In this document: piece after piece, positions 11,289 through 21,574 of the stretch
How positions within the stretch are numbered: the stretch's first letter is position 1
Layout of the letters: every line of letters starts with the position of its first letter
DNA from: Begonia masoniana
Taxonomy: Eukaryota > Streptophyta > Magnoliopsida > Cucurbitales > Begoniaceae
Reading direction: 5' to 3'
NCBI GenBank assembly: GCA_022432975.1
Contig: CM039508.1
Span: 25,151,397 to 25,215,396, forward strand
Length of the DNA stretch: 64,000 bases
Notes under the pieces: model-generated
Seen by the model: the letters and a program-made list of their open reading frames with translations, nothing else
The model's database searches: none
Told to the model about the DNA's origin: nothing
Program-made: the position numbers and the translations under genes

Positions 11289-12082
11289 TCCTCTCTGGGT
11301 GAATGAAGATTTGACCTCAAATCTAATGGTTGGTCCGCCCGAAGTAGGTTTTCTTCCAAATTAGAACTAACAATTTTGAATTTAAAAAGAGTTAAAAAGT
11401 AAACATTCATCAACGTAAATAATTGAAAGCCTTTTAACCACCAATAATATTCAATCAACGTTAATAACAAAATGGCACATCCATTGAGCAAATAAAAATA
11501 GTTCACAAAAGAAGAATTACTATGCGTATAATCTCCCAACAAGGGTATCCCCACTATAATTTCATTAACAATTTGAGTACCTATTTCAATTCTATCAAAG
11601 CATGACTTGAAGTAAAAATTAGCATTTACATCAAAATTCTTAGGACAAGTTACGATATCACCAAATAATTTCAAGTCATTCCTAAGCAAAAAAGATTCCC
11701 AAGCATTAACAAAAAATAGATATTCAATCAAACTAGTACTCAACTTAAATGTCAATGTACACTTAGGGATCCGAGGGCTTATCTTCTCGTTAAGAGGTTT
11801 ACCTTTAGTTTCTTTCTTTCTAGTCCTTTTCATCACTTCATAATCATGTTTGGGCAAATAATACTTGCTTTTGTATCCAATAAATATAGTAAGGACAAAA
11901 AGAGTTCGGTTATAAGCATATAATTTCATAATAACATCAAAACAATTATCAACCCATCCAATTCTAAGTAACCACGAAATCAAATGATTAGATGAAATAT
12001 TCCTAGACATAAAATAAGAGTCATAGCTTGGCAAGTGAAACTTATGGAACATGAGTGAGTCAAGTATGGTTTTGTCAAAAAT
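11183..12082 (-). CDS. Unknown repeat-built element protein, C-terminal segment
   Basis: This continues the frame of 20709-19299 across the solo LTR inserted at 12083-19293: with the LTR and one TSD copy removed, the frame is open through the junction. It contains the fourth copy of a motif WL(F/L)(K/R)IxWxxxxxD (here ISWLLRIGWVDNCFD), a lysine-rich stretch, several hydrophobic segments and a tail LDLRSNLHSPREDD. That tail resembles the DLR(T/S)N end of some plant Ty3 pol genes. The stop at 11183 lies inside the LTR. No enzyme motif is visible. Function unknown. Confidence 0.45.
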   Translation of the reverse strand: MFDKTILDSLMFHKFHLPSYDSYFMSRNISSNHLISWLLRIGWVDNCFDVIMKLYAYNRTLFVLTIFIGYKSKYYLPKHDYEVMKRTRKKETKGKPLNEKISPRIPKCTLTFKLSTSLIEYLFFVNAWESFLLRNDLKLFGDIVTCPKNFDVNANFYFKSCFDRIEIGTQIVNEIIVGIPLLGDYTHSNSSFVNYFYLLNGCAILLLTLIEYYWWLKGFQLFTLMNVYFLTLFKFKIVSSNLEENLLRADQPLDLRSNLHSPREDDVPTIPNRQAQAKVCILTILFTNCFVKFVGKMFT

Positions 12083-12328
12083 TGTAACGCCTCGAGTTAT
12101 CTAAACCCGGTTCGTCACACAATGCCCGTATATGACTAAAATTTCTACCATATTTTTTTTTAAAACTTGCAGCAGAAATCATTTGAAATGTTAAGGAATA
12201 ATCAGTCAAAAGAAATAGAAGTTTGAATCGTGAAAACATTTTAAAAGTTGCAGAAGTCAAACGCATCCGCCGATGAGTAAAGTCAACAGAAGAAGCAGAA
12301 AACAACCAAAATAGAAGACTCATGCCGA

Positions 12329-12780
12329 TGACGTCAGCCGAATGAAAAACAAAGGACATCTCTCGGTAGACTGTATCTACCGGTGACTAAACGACAAAAT
12401 ACACTCTACATCTTCCGATGACGTCAGCCAGATGATTTCCTTCATCCGATCGACTTTGTTCTACACCCACCGATGACTAAACGACAAAATACACTCTACA
12501 TCTTTCGATGACGTCAGCCAGATGATTTCCTTCATCCGATCGACTTTGTTCTACACCCACCGATGACTAAACGACAAAAGTCCTCCTACATCTACCGATG
12601 ACGTCATCTCGCATCTGCCGATGGGTTTAACGACAAAACCCCTCATCTCCTTCTTCCGATAGGGTAAATTGAATATACCGATCACTAAACGACAAAGCAT
12701 AATACCCACTCATACCGGTAGGGCAAAATCTACATCATCCGATGGCTTTTCTGAAGACATCTTCCGATAGAATTAAGGGC
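12329..12780 (-). repeat. Near-3' LTR array with TGACGTCA palindromes
   Basis: Degenerate units contain CCGATGACGTCAGCC / CACCGATGACTAAACGACAAAA. The perfect palindrome TGACGTCA occurs at 12329, 12419, 12509 and 12599, about every 90 bp. It corresponds to the array at 26695-27068 in the related solo LTR. Confidence 0.8.
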
Positions 12781-12866
12781 GACATTTCAACTACTTCTCG
12801 ATATACATACGCAACGCTAGTTACAGAAAGGAATTTACTTACTTCATCAAGACTAACATTCAGAAA

Positions 12867-12868
<2 letters not shown>

Positions 12869-12905
<37 letters not shown>

Positions 12906-13658
12906 TTATTAGTTGTGGTTTATTTTGTGATTATTATGTGGACCTTTGCCTCATCTCGTGGTCGTTATAACATTATTTTTGGTCAAGTCTTTCTCTATAA
13001 ACCAATCTTAGATCAGCGATCGTGAGTCTCCGACCTCAAGTCGTCGACCTATGCATTTTCGTCTTGCCATTTCCATGTCGTGACAAGTTGCATCAATCCA
13101 CTCTCGAAAAAAAGGAGACCATATGAACCCAGACTAAGTCTCAAATGAATTCCTTAAATGGTTATTTGCTTGTTAATACACAAGTAATAGTTGGTCACAA
13201 GATTGGAGGTATGCACCATTTAGCTCCAATCAACATATAAACAACGAAGATTGAAATTAAACGTTTAGATTTCGCAAGATGAAATCGAATAATAATACTA
13301 AAGCAAACTATATTACTTTCTGAATTCTCCTGTAGGATACAGTAAACAATCTCAGCATCAGGAATCTTAGCAATCAACTTAGTGTTGGCATGAGAGAGAG
13401 AGAGAGGAGAAGAGAGAGAGAGATCATCTTGCCAAAAGAAGCAATAACACTACACTTCTAAATATATACAAAACACCTCTACGTTCTCTGAGAACCCAAA
13501 CACTCCTTTGCAGGAAAACTTTCTCTTAGACCTACCCATTGCACCTTCTTCTTCATCTTCATCTTCTCCACCGCTTCCTGTTTTGAACTCAAATTTGCAA
13601 GGGTGTGATGTTCTTAAAAAGGGAGGATAGTTGTGTGTTGCAGGCATCCTCTTGGTCC
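12869..13658. other. Block of unknown origin beside the gap, opening with a long A run
   Basis: It begins with a run of about 35 A and ends at the N gap. It is unrelated to the LTR sequence on its left. It contains GA microsatellites (about 13394-13423) and, on the minus strand at about 13480-13640, a Glu/Asp-rich frame ending GVFGFSENVEVFCIYLEV that I do not recognise. It may be a misjoined contig end. Confidence 0.4.
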
Positions 13659-13758
13659 NNNNNNNNNNNNNNNNNNNNNNNNNNNNNNNNNNNNNNNNNN
13701 NNNNNNNNNNNNNNNNNNNNNNNNNNNNNNNNNNNNNNNNNNNNNNNNNNNNNNNNNN
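13659..13758. other. Assembly gap, 100 N
   Basis: Exactly 100 N, the usual placeholder for a gap of unknown length. Open frames that run through it are artefacts. Confidence 0.99.
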
Positions 13759-14040
13759 TGAGGCGGAGGATACTTGAGCGCGGCGCAATACCCAGAAGCG
13801 AAATATCTTGCGGGATAAGGCCCGCGCGTTACAAATGGTACAAAGCCTGTACCAACCGGAAGGAAAAGTGGCTAACGCGGACGTTGCGGCCCCCGAGGGG
13901 GGGTGATGGATGACCCACATGTGTACCCTGGAATAAGCCTGCGGGGTAAACCTCGGGTGAGGGCACACTCGGGACCTAAGCCGAGTGTAGGCGAATCCCG
14001 GAACGAGTATAGGCGAATCCCGGGTTGTTAAAGACAGGGG
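13759..14040. repeat. GC-rich unclassified repeat fragment
   Basis: Much more GC-rich than its surroundings. It contains a short tandem duplication (GAGTGTAGGCGAATCCCGG / GAGTATAGGCGAATCCCGG) and ends near a T run at 14069-14083. Possibly a transposon terminus; no gene is visible. Confidence 0.4.
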
Positions 14041-15875
14041 TAGTCACAATCCACATGAGGGCTTGGGTTTTTTTTTTTTTTTTGTTCTCTAAGGTCGTTC
14101 CATGGTGTAGAACATTTCCCCAAATTTTGTTTCTACCCTTAAGCTTTACCAATGTTGACCTCAATTTATGCGACAAATAATTACACTCACTCACAACATT
14201 CTTTAAGTACTGTCAACTCTAACTTCAAACTTTTCTAACTCTACTTTGATTTATTTCTAAACTCTAAAGGTTTGCTACTGGATTTCATTTCTATCTACGG
14301 ATGAAAAATTCTAGGTTATCAATCTTACATTCTCATCTTAAGCATAGCATTGCAAAAATTTAAATTTTCCATACTCAAGAATCTAATAGCATTCGATTCT
14401 AACTTACATCCTATGCTTAACTTTAGCCACTTAACTTATCAACTCCAGCCTAAGTTATTCACCAAAAATTATCAGTTTCGATTCTTTTTACCTATGAATT
14501 GAAACTTCGCAACTTTCTAACTTAACATTCCTCCTAACACCCTTGAATGTTTTCACACAAGTTTCCGTGTTTCTTATTCAAATTTCTTATACCCCATTTA
14601 ACACGTACAACTTAAACCTCAAATCTTTGTATTACTAATACTATTGCAAAAATCTATTTTCCAAGTCTTTCCATTCTTATACAAATATTAAATTTTTCTC
14701 AGAAATCTCTCCAAACTTTATTCCTAACATATTCTTTTTCATTCTGTTACTTCAGTTTCTATTTATTGTCGTAGCTCCCTTCACGCTTTTAAACTCAGCC
14801 CCTTACCTGATACCTTTCTAAAATAGACACTCCCTCTCTAGCTAATTCGCGTATGGCTTACTATATTCTAATCCTCAGAACATTATCTTAATTCCTTAAA
14901 ATAGTATTTATACTCTCAACTCCAACCATTTTCCTAACGAATATCATCTAGCATATTCTTTGATCCTTTAATACCTCAATATTTATTGGTTTCTTAGCTC
15001 TAAATAAATCTCTAACTTTTAATTCTCGACATTGAGTACTGTTCTATAGCTCATTATTCACTCTACAACTATTCCTCTTTGCCACATTCACGACTCGACC
15101 CTGACTCTTCATACTTCTACTCTCGAGTATTCATCGAGAATTATCAACTCTCTATGACTCTAGTTCAAGTCATACTAACTATACCTCTTAACACTCAATA
15201 TTCCCTATCGTTGTTAACCTCACTTCACTTGACACTCAAACTTAAAGCTTTTTCTAATTTAGACTAGGTTCCCCTCTTGTTTTTCTTGCGTAAAGTTTAC
15301 TAGAATTTTCCTCCACCGAATACTGATTATTCTCTCAAATTAGTTACTTAAGTTAGACACTCGACTAGACACTCGACTATAATTACTTCTCGCTCTACCT
15401 ACACACAGTCTCATAAACGTATTAATGACCTTACGAAGGTCTAACGTGTCTCCCAATAATTTCATTCTCGATTGCAAACTTCTACTTGATTCATCATATC
15501 TTAGTACTTCCAAGGATTTGTTAACTATGTCCCAAATCTAACTATTTCAATCTTATCTCACATAAGAGGTAACTCTCTAGTCTATGCGTATCCTCATTAC
15601 TCAGTTTAGCATTTCCATTAAATTTCTAACTATTCGAACTATCAATTCACTATGAAAAACATGTCTATAAGTTGGTTGGTTCATGGGGTCCACCGAGGTG
15701 GTCCCGGTACTCCCTATATATTCATTCTACTCCTGAACAAGGCTAAACCACCAAATTTCAGCTAACGAACTAAAAGGTAAAGAAATACTTACAGTCGGTG
15801 AAGCACGTTGCACGGCGGCCGGCATTGTCGGGTAATCCTTTGAACGACTCGACCACTAACGCTCTGATACCATCT
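14041..15875 (-). mobile_element. Interior of a gap-truncated non-coding LTR element, with PBS
   Basis: Minus-strand PBS TGGTATCAGAGC at 15872-15861 abuts the LTR. The next ~100 bases (CGTTCAAAGGATTACCCGAC ... CACCGACTGTAAGT) match the start of the interior of the element at 21575-31431. No coding sequence is visible in 1.8 kb, as in that element. Its other LTR is not present, probably lost in or near the gap. Confidence 0.65.
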
Positions 15876-16867
15876 TGTAACGCCCCCGAACCCACCCTGG
15901 CTCGGAGCGCTACTTTGCTAACCAATCCCACATTAAGACCTAATTTAAAAAAAAGCCTAGACTCGCTGATTTCCCTTAATCCTAACTTTATAGCACCACG
16001 GCGTCCTTCCCGAAAAATTTCGGCAAAGTAACGCCTAAAAATGGCGCCTCCAAAATGCTAAGTACCTGCACACAATTCAATTCCCAACCAGTCCAGAATA
16101 CTCTTACGTCCAACGTACTAAATCTCTAAAATGCTAGCATCCCTAAGTGAAGAAAATCCGCAGTATAGGGCGATACGTCACCCTTAACTTAACTATATAC
16201 AACAACCATACACCTAGCTATACCATAACTGTTACAAACCTCAACCAAACAGAGTTATACAATTACATCACTTCAGCAACTCGACATCTACAATAAACCT
16301 CCAAAATACAAAATCCCACGTCTCCCGAAGACCATTGTGGAGTCGCCCCGAAAAATGCCCGCACCGGCATGCCCCATGCATCACCGACTGCTCCCAAGTC
16401 CTGACTGACTCACATAGCTCACCTGTACCTGCGTCATTACCTACACCACAGAACACACACACACACGTAAGCTTACGCTTAGCAAGTAGGGAGTAACAAA
16501 TAATAGCAAGAAAAATGCACACACTACCCTACTCTAACACCACAACACAACACCCCTCGACACGACAACTCAACACAAAGATACAACACCACCCAATGCA
16601 ACTCAACAACGCAAAACATCACTAACAACACGACCAACAATGCAACACACACCACAATGCAATGCAATCCTATCATATGCAGTTTCTACACACTCTGTTG
16701 TTTTCTTTTCGTTTCGGTTGCATTTATCTTTCACTTCCAGGTGAATCAAGCAGGCACACGCCCCCACACAGTCCAGGACGGCCACGCCTTGACCCACGGA
16801 GCTAGACCGGAGGCACACGTCCCAACACAGTCCAAGACGGCCAACCGAATCTCCTCCAATCGATCGT

Positions 16868-17094
16868 AGAATCCTCCGTGCACTTCAAGCACGGGTGCAC
16901 TTCAAGCACCAACCCCATTGTGCACTTCAAGCACGAATAGGTCGAGGAATTCATACTCACGACTCATTACGTACATTAGAATCCCCCAATCGATCGTAGA
17001 ATCCTCCGTGCACTTCAAGCACGGGTGCACTTCAAGCACCAACCCATTGTGCACTTCAAGCACGAATAGGTCGAGGAATTCATACTCACGACCA
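16868..17094. repeat. Duplicated ~122-bp block with GTGC/GCAC hairpins
   Basis: Two copies each hold three GTGCACTTCAAGCAC hairpins (4-bp stem, 7-nt loop) and a TCGAGGAATTCATACTCACGAC stretch. It lies inside the predicted LTR intron block, where other families carry their own hairpin arrays. Confidence 0.8.
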
Positions 17095-18304
17095 CGTTGC
17101 AAATCTTTTCCTATCTTTCATTACATCATCCTCACCACTCAACCCTGCAAAACACGTGATTTCGTCAGTTAGAAAACCATGATGCATGTGTCAACCAAGA
17201 TATGCAATACAACACAATACGACGATATGACACCACACGAAACAACCGGCAAAGAAGACAACCAAGACGTCAACAACTAAACAACACTAAACGACAACAA
17301 CAACTCACACACTACTCGAACACCAACCAACAAACAAACACCAACCAACAAACAAACACCAACCAACCAATAAGGCATCAACAACCAAACAACAAAATAA
17401 ATCCTACCGTTCCGTGGTGTAGGCCCGAAGGCAAAACAAACGTTCTCTACTTACCTGGCGTCCTAGCTCGCTGAGGGTACTCGATTACCTGTCCATCTAC
17501 AGCTCGACCTACGATAAATATTCATCAAACCATTAAAATCAAGCCTACATCTACTAATTACTCTCAAACTCCTATTTCTAGCCTAATCCAATGAAAGCCT
17601 AACTAAATGGGCCACCAATTTGGGTTCGGTAAAAACCGACCCGAAACCTCAAACGTGCATAACTTTTGCGTCGGTTATCGGAATCGAACGATTCCCGCGG
17701 CCACGTACTCCTCTAATAACCTATTTTAACCTGCCAAAAGGAATTTGAAAACAAACGACCCTAACTAGGTCAAATTCCAGTAAACCCGAATCTGCCCTTA
17801 AACCGGAAAATTTCCTTTTTCGATTTTTCATCAATTCTCTTCCAATTCCTCACCAATCAACCACCCACATACCTAATTAACATAATCTAACACAAATTAG
17901 GGCTTCCAAATCCAGAAACCCGAAATGCCCTAATGAGGGCTCACTGATTTTTCGCCCAAACGGGCTCACTGTGGCCAGGCGATGAAAGACGGTCTAAGGG
18001 TCGGCAAACCCCCGTCGGAAACAACCCAAATCGGCCGGTGATCGGAGCTCAATCGAGCTCGTCACCTCGGCCTCGACAGAACCGAAAAACAAGGCAAAAC
18101 AAAGAAAAAACCAGACCTTACCGGGCGGTTCGTGCGTGGAGACAAGCCGGAGCCCCTCGTCGCCGCCGTCTGGCCGGAGAACGCCGGAGTCGCCGGTGCT
18201 CGGCTCGCCTCCGTCGCTCGCGTTCTCTCCCCCTCCCCTGTCCTACTCCTCGCGTCGTCGGGTTCGAACAACAACAGAATGAAATTCTGTTGTTGTTTTG
18301 TTTT

Positions 18305-18362
18305 ATTTATTTTATTATTATTAATAATAATAATAATAATTATAATAATTATAATTATAATT
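18305..18362. repeat. AT microsatellite
   Basis: Imperfect (TAA)n/(AAT)n tract that produces poly-Ile/poly-Asn frames on both strands; not a gene. Confidence 0.85.
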
Positions 18363-19298
18363 TCTATTAACATTCATACAAATTACACTTATCGTTTTAC
18401 CCACTTGTGTTTTCTACCATTCGAATTTCTTTAAATCTCGTTCTTACAGTATAACCCACGGCTTAATTTCATTGAACCCGAACCTAAATTAAGAACTCAT
18501 TTAATTCCACCAATTTATTCACTTTTCTTTAAATTAATTAAAACAACCTATTTTATTAATGATTCTTTTCTGTTCTCTCCAATTCTATCCTTAAAAAATC
18601 CCGGGTGTTACATGTTCAATCCTCACTATGCCAGCATGCATTCAAATTCATTTTCGTATACTTTAAAAATATGATGCATGACATACCAACACATTCCAGC
18701 AAACCCTAATGTTTTGTGATGTAGGCCCGAAGGCACAAGAAAACTTTACTTACCTGGTCTCCTGGAAAAACTTGATTGCAAGCTACTTCGGGTATTACTC
18801 AAACCTAAAACCATAGACAGAGCATACATTAAATTCCCTCTAATCTTCATTCTAAACCACTAGAAATCTAAGGGAAACTGTTTTGGGAACTCTAGTCATT
18901 GTGCATTCTCGATTTCAACTTAAACCGAAACCACCACTCACTTACCGCCTTCTCAAAACCTCATTTATCATCCCTCCTACCAACGATAGATACAATGTAA
19001 CAAGAAATAGAAGCAAAACTCACCAAGTTCGGAGGAAATTGCTGGAGGAAGTCGAAGGGGGTCTCCTATCGCGCTCTGCTAAGTTGAGGAGCTGAGAATG
19101 GAGAGGAAATGAAATAAACAGTGGCGGCTACTTCATTAATAGTTTCCTTAAATACGTTATCCACCTTTGAATTTCTAATTACCCTTATGCCCTTGCCTAG
19201 TCATCCACTAACCCTACATTTAATATTGCCATATAAATTGTGTCATTAGTTTAAAAGGAATAGAGAAACGGTTTGATAGAACCGGGTATTACAAAAAT

Positions 19299-20709
19299 AA
19301 ACTCCCAAGTATTCCTAACAACATCATTATCGTCATAATTCTCTATCTCAATGATTCTAAATTTATCCAATAGCCTCATGTCATTTAAGTAGAGAATAAT
19401 CTTTACGAAACTAGAGGAATGTCGCTAGGGAGGATGAATGCAAGAAAGATCAAAATTTATATAGTTATTCCAACCATTATGCAAAATATGAGGAACCTTT
19501 AATGCACTATCAAAATAATTTTCCATCCAATCAATTTTAAATAACCAATCAAGTAGATGGTCAAGAGATACATACCTTGTATTAGTCATAATAATTAACT
19601 CACCTGTGGCTCTTTGGCTAGCATCTTCCGTTAGAGGTTTGGGAAACCATGAGGTTATCCAAAAATTTTCTTTAATTTTAGTACTCAAAACAGAAAAATA
19701 CTCATTTTCTACAACATATGAATCAAGTTCGGTTAACAAGTTATCACCAATAAATCGAAAAGTAAAATATTCATTATCAATGCCAAACCAACATAATAAA
19801 TTCTTCCTTACGAAAATGTACAAATAAGCTTCAATCAAGACTTTAAATTCACTATTCTTCCCAAAATAGGTGGTTATGAACTCAAAAAGTTTAACTTCAA
19901 TAATAAGTCCCATACCATAAAAAGGTAAAACAAATTTTATGAACCTTTTAAAATGATACCACATATGGTTGATGCACGGAAGATTCATTCTCATAAAGTT
20001 CAATAAGTCATAATTTTTTTTACTAAGGCAATTTGAAAAATCAAGAGATGACATAATAGAAGCTCTATTTTTAAACAAGTCAAAAAGATTAATATGCTCA
20101 TTAATATTAAGCAACCAAGATAAATTAGCACTCTTATCTAAATAACTTTCAAACCATCCAATTTTAAACAACCAAGAAATTAAAGTATCTAAAGGTACAC
20201 ACCTTGGGTTTATAGTGCTTACCATGGTTGTGCCTTGTCGGGTTTGGAGAACCGACATACCTTTAGCCACAAGTTGGAAGGGTTCCTCTTTAGCTATGGG
20301 CAACTCAACAAAGTCTTCAGCTAAAATTTCCTTCCTAGGGTCGTCATAAAATGGGTTATACCACATGATAACCTCAGGAGCTATTCGATTTTGTATGGCA
20401 GAAAACATTTCATCCAAGCAATGTAGTTCGTCCTTTTGGGGAGGAAACTCTTCCACAACTTTGCTGCAATTAGTTATTTCTTCCACACAAACTAATTTAT
20501 CAACACATCCCAAATCATATAAATTCTCACAAAATAAATTTAGAAGTGGTGATTCATCAAAGACATCTTCCAACAATACACTTTTAACATCTTGTTCCTT
20601 AAAACCATCATTCATGGCATTTTCTATTTCAAAAAAATGCATATACTCATGGTACAAATTAGGAAACCATTTAATTAACCATTCAATGTTTTCTTCAAGA
20701 AAAAGTACA
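19299..20709 (-). CDS. Unknown repeat-built element protein, N-terminal and central segment
   Basis: The minus-strand frame is open from about 20709 to 19425, but the first in-frame ATG is near 20642. A stop at 19425 is followed by an open continuation in another frame to 19299, so one frameshift is likely. It holds three copies of a tryptophan-rich motif: IEWLIKWFPNLYHEY, ISWLFKIGWFESYLD and LDWLFKIDWMENYFD; a fourth lies in the downstream segment. Between copies are ~150-residue hydrophobic and aromatic-rich stretches (for example WYHFKRFIKFVLPFYGMG). I recognise no family and no catalytic motif. Its place between PBS and polypurine tract shows it is the element's own cargo. Function unknown. 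Confidence 0.5.
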
Positions 20710-21574
20710 TAGTTTTTAATCCATAATCTTTCGGTTCAGAAATAATTTTCAACAAGTTTATTTGTTGATTGACAATCAAACTCAGGATCAGTTTGATCAC
20801 AATTGGAATGATTATGCCTAACCATTTTGATAAACAATCCAATGCAATTACCTTCGGCTAATAAATAGCAACTTTCTAATATTCTGAAATCAAAACAAAA
20901 GACAATGCACTAAGAACAGAGGCATGAACTAGATATATCACCTTCAATCATGTCAAATAATAATACCAAAAGTGTAAATTAATGATGTCATTTTCATTCA
21001 GTGATTGTTACTAAAACAGAAAAGAGCAACATACTCAAACAATCTTACAACACATGTTGGTTAATTAAGCAGCAAACACCAACAATTCAACATACTCTGC
21101 TGTGGAAATGAAGAACAGCACACTTAAACATTCATAAACAATTATTTTGTGAAACAGAATTTGTTTGGCCAAAAAGAAAATTACTTTGTAGCAAATAACT
21201 CAGCTTATCATCCAAACAAATTACTACCACAAAAGATCATTAATTCTGAAGAAACTTAATGGACAATACAAAACAAAGGACAAAACAGTTTTTATAATAA
21301 CAAACAGAGCAGTGGAAAACAGCTAAACAACTTAAGAAAATTTTTAGGTTTCCAGCTAGCACTTCTCAGCTAGGCTATTCAACAAACAGTTTGCAAACTT
21401 CCTTTAGAAAACAGCAAGTTTATAACAGCAGATTCTGGTGTTTTTTTTTTTAGCGATCTATACTACTACTAAATTAAACAGAATAATAAAACAAAGCAGA
21501 TTAGAATTCAAACAGATTCATGTTTTACTGATAAGGTTCCATGCTGATAAGGAGTTTTAGTTTGTAGCTATAAT
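20710..21574 (-). other. Leader region of the composite element, distal part
   Basis: AT-rich, A-rich on the + strand, no gene seen. It continues at 31432 beyond the inserted LTR element. Confidence 0.5.

Larger units (their letters stand above)
15876..18612 (-). mobile_element. 5' LTR of the gap-truncated element (family alpha-like)
   Basis: 2737 bp. On the minus strand it starts TGTAACACCCGGG at 18612 and ends GGGGGCGTTACA at 15876, next to the PBS. Its 3' end is close to the alpha LTRs but the body is diverged. The intron-like block is 17454-16441 (minus; AG|GTAAGTAG to GGTGTAG|G) and the stem-loop with CTACACCA is at 17403-17432. The GC-rich segment 17940-18250 yields overlapping frames on both strands that are not convincing genes. 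Confidence 0.8.
12083..19293 (-). mobile_element. Solo LTR (family beta) with a later insertion, TSD AAAAT
   Basis: On the minus strand it starts TGTAATACCCGGTTCTATC at 19293 and ends GAGGCGTTACA at 12083. TSD AAAAT lies at 12078-12082 and 19294-19298. The outer parts (19293-18613 and about 12868-12083) align with the beta solo LTR at 25232-27313; the middle ~650 bp is replaced by the block 12869-18612, which includes an assembly gap and another LTR element. The intron donor (18753-18752, minus) and stem-loop (18707-18735) are present, but the acceptor side is missing. Confidence 0.85.

Noticed and set aside
12869..12903. Poly-A as the tail of a processed retrocopy or LINE
   Set aside because: The sequence left of the A run is LTR sequence continuing from the array, so no retrocopy body precedes it; a minus-strand retrocopy would show T, not A.
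13450..13968. Open frames on both strands through 13659-13758
   Set aside because: They run through 100 N; the translation is meaningless across the gap.
18038..18434. Arg/Pro-rich open frames on both strands
   Set aside because: Overlapping opposite-strand frames in a GC-rich LTR leader plus an AT microsatellite; no homology recognised.
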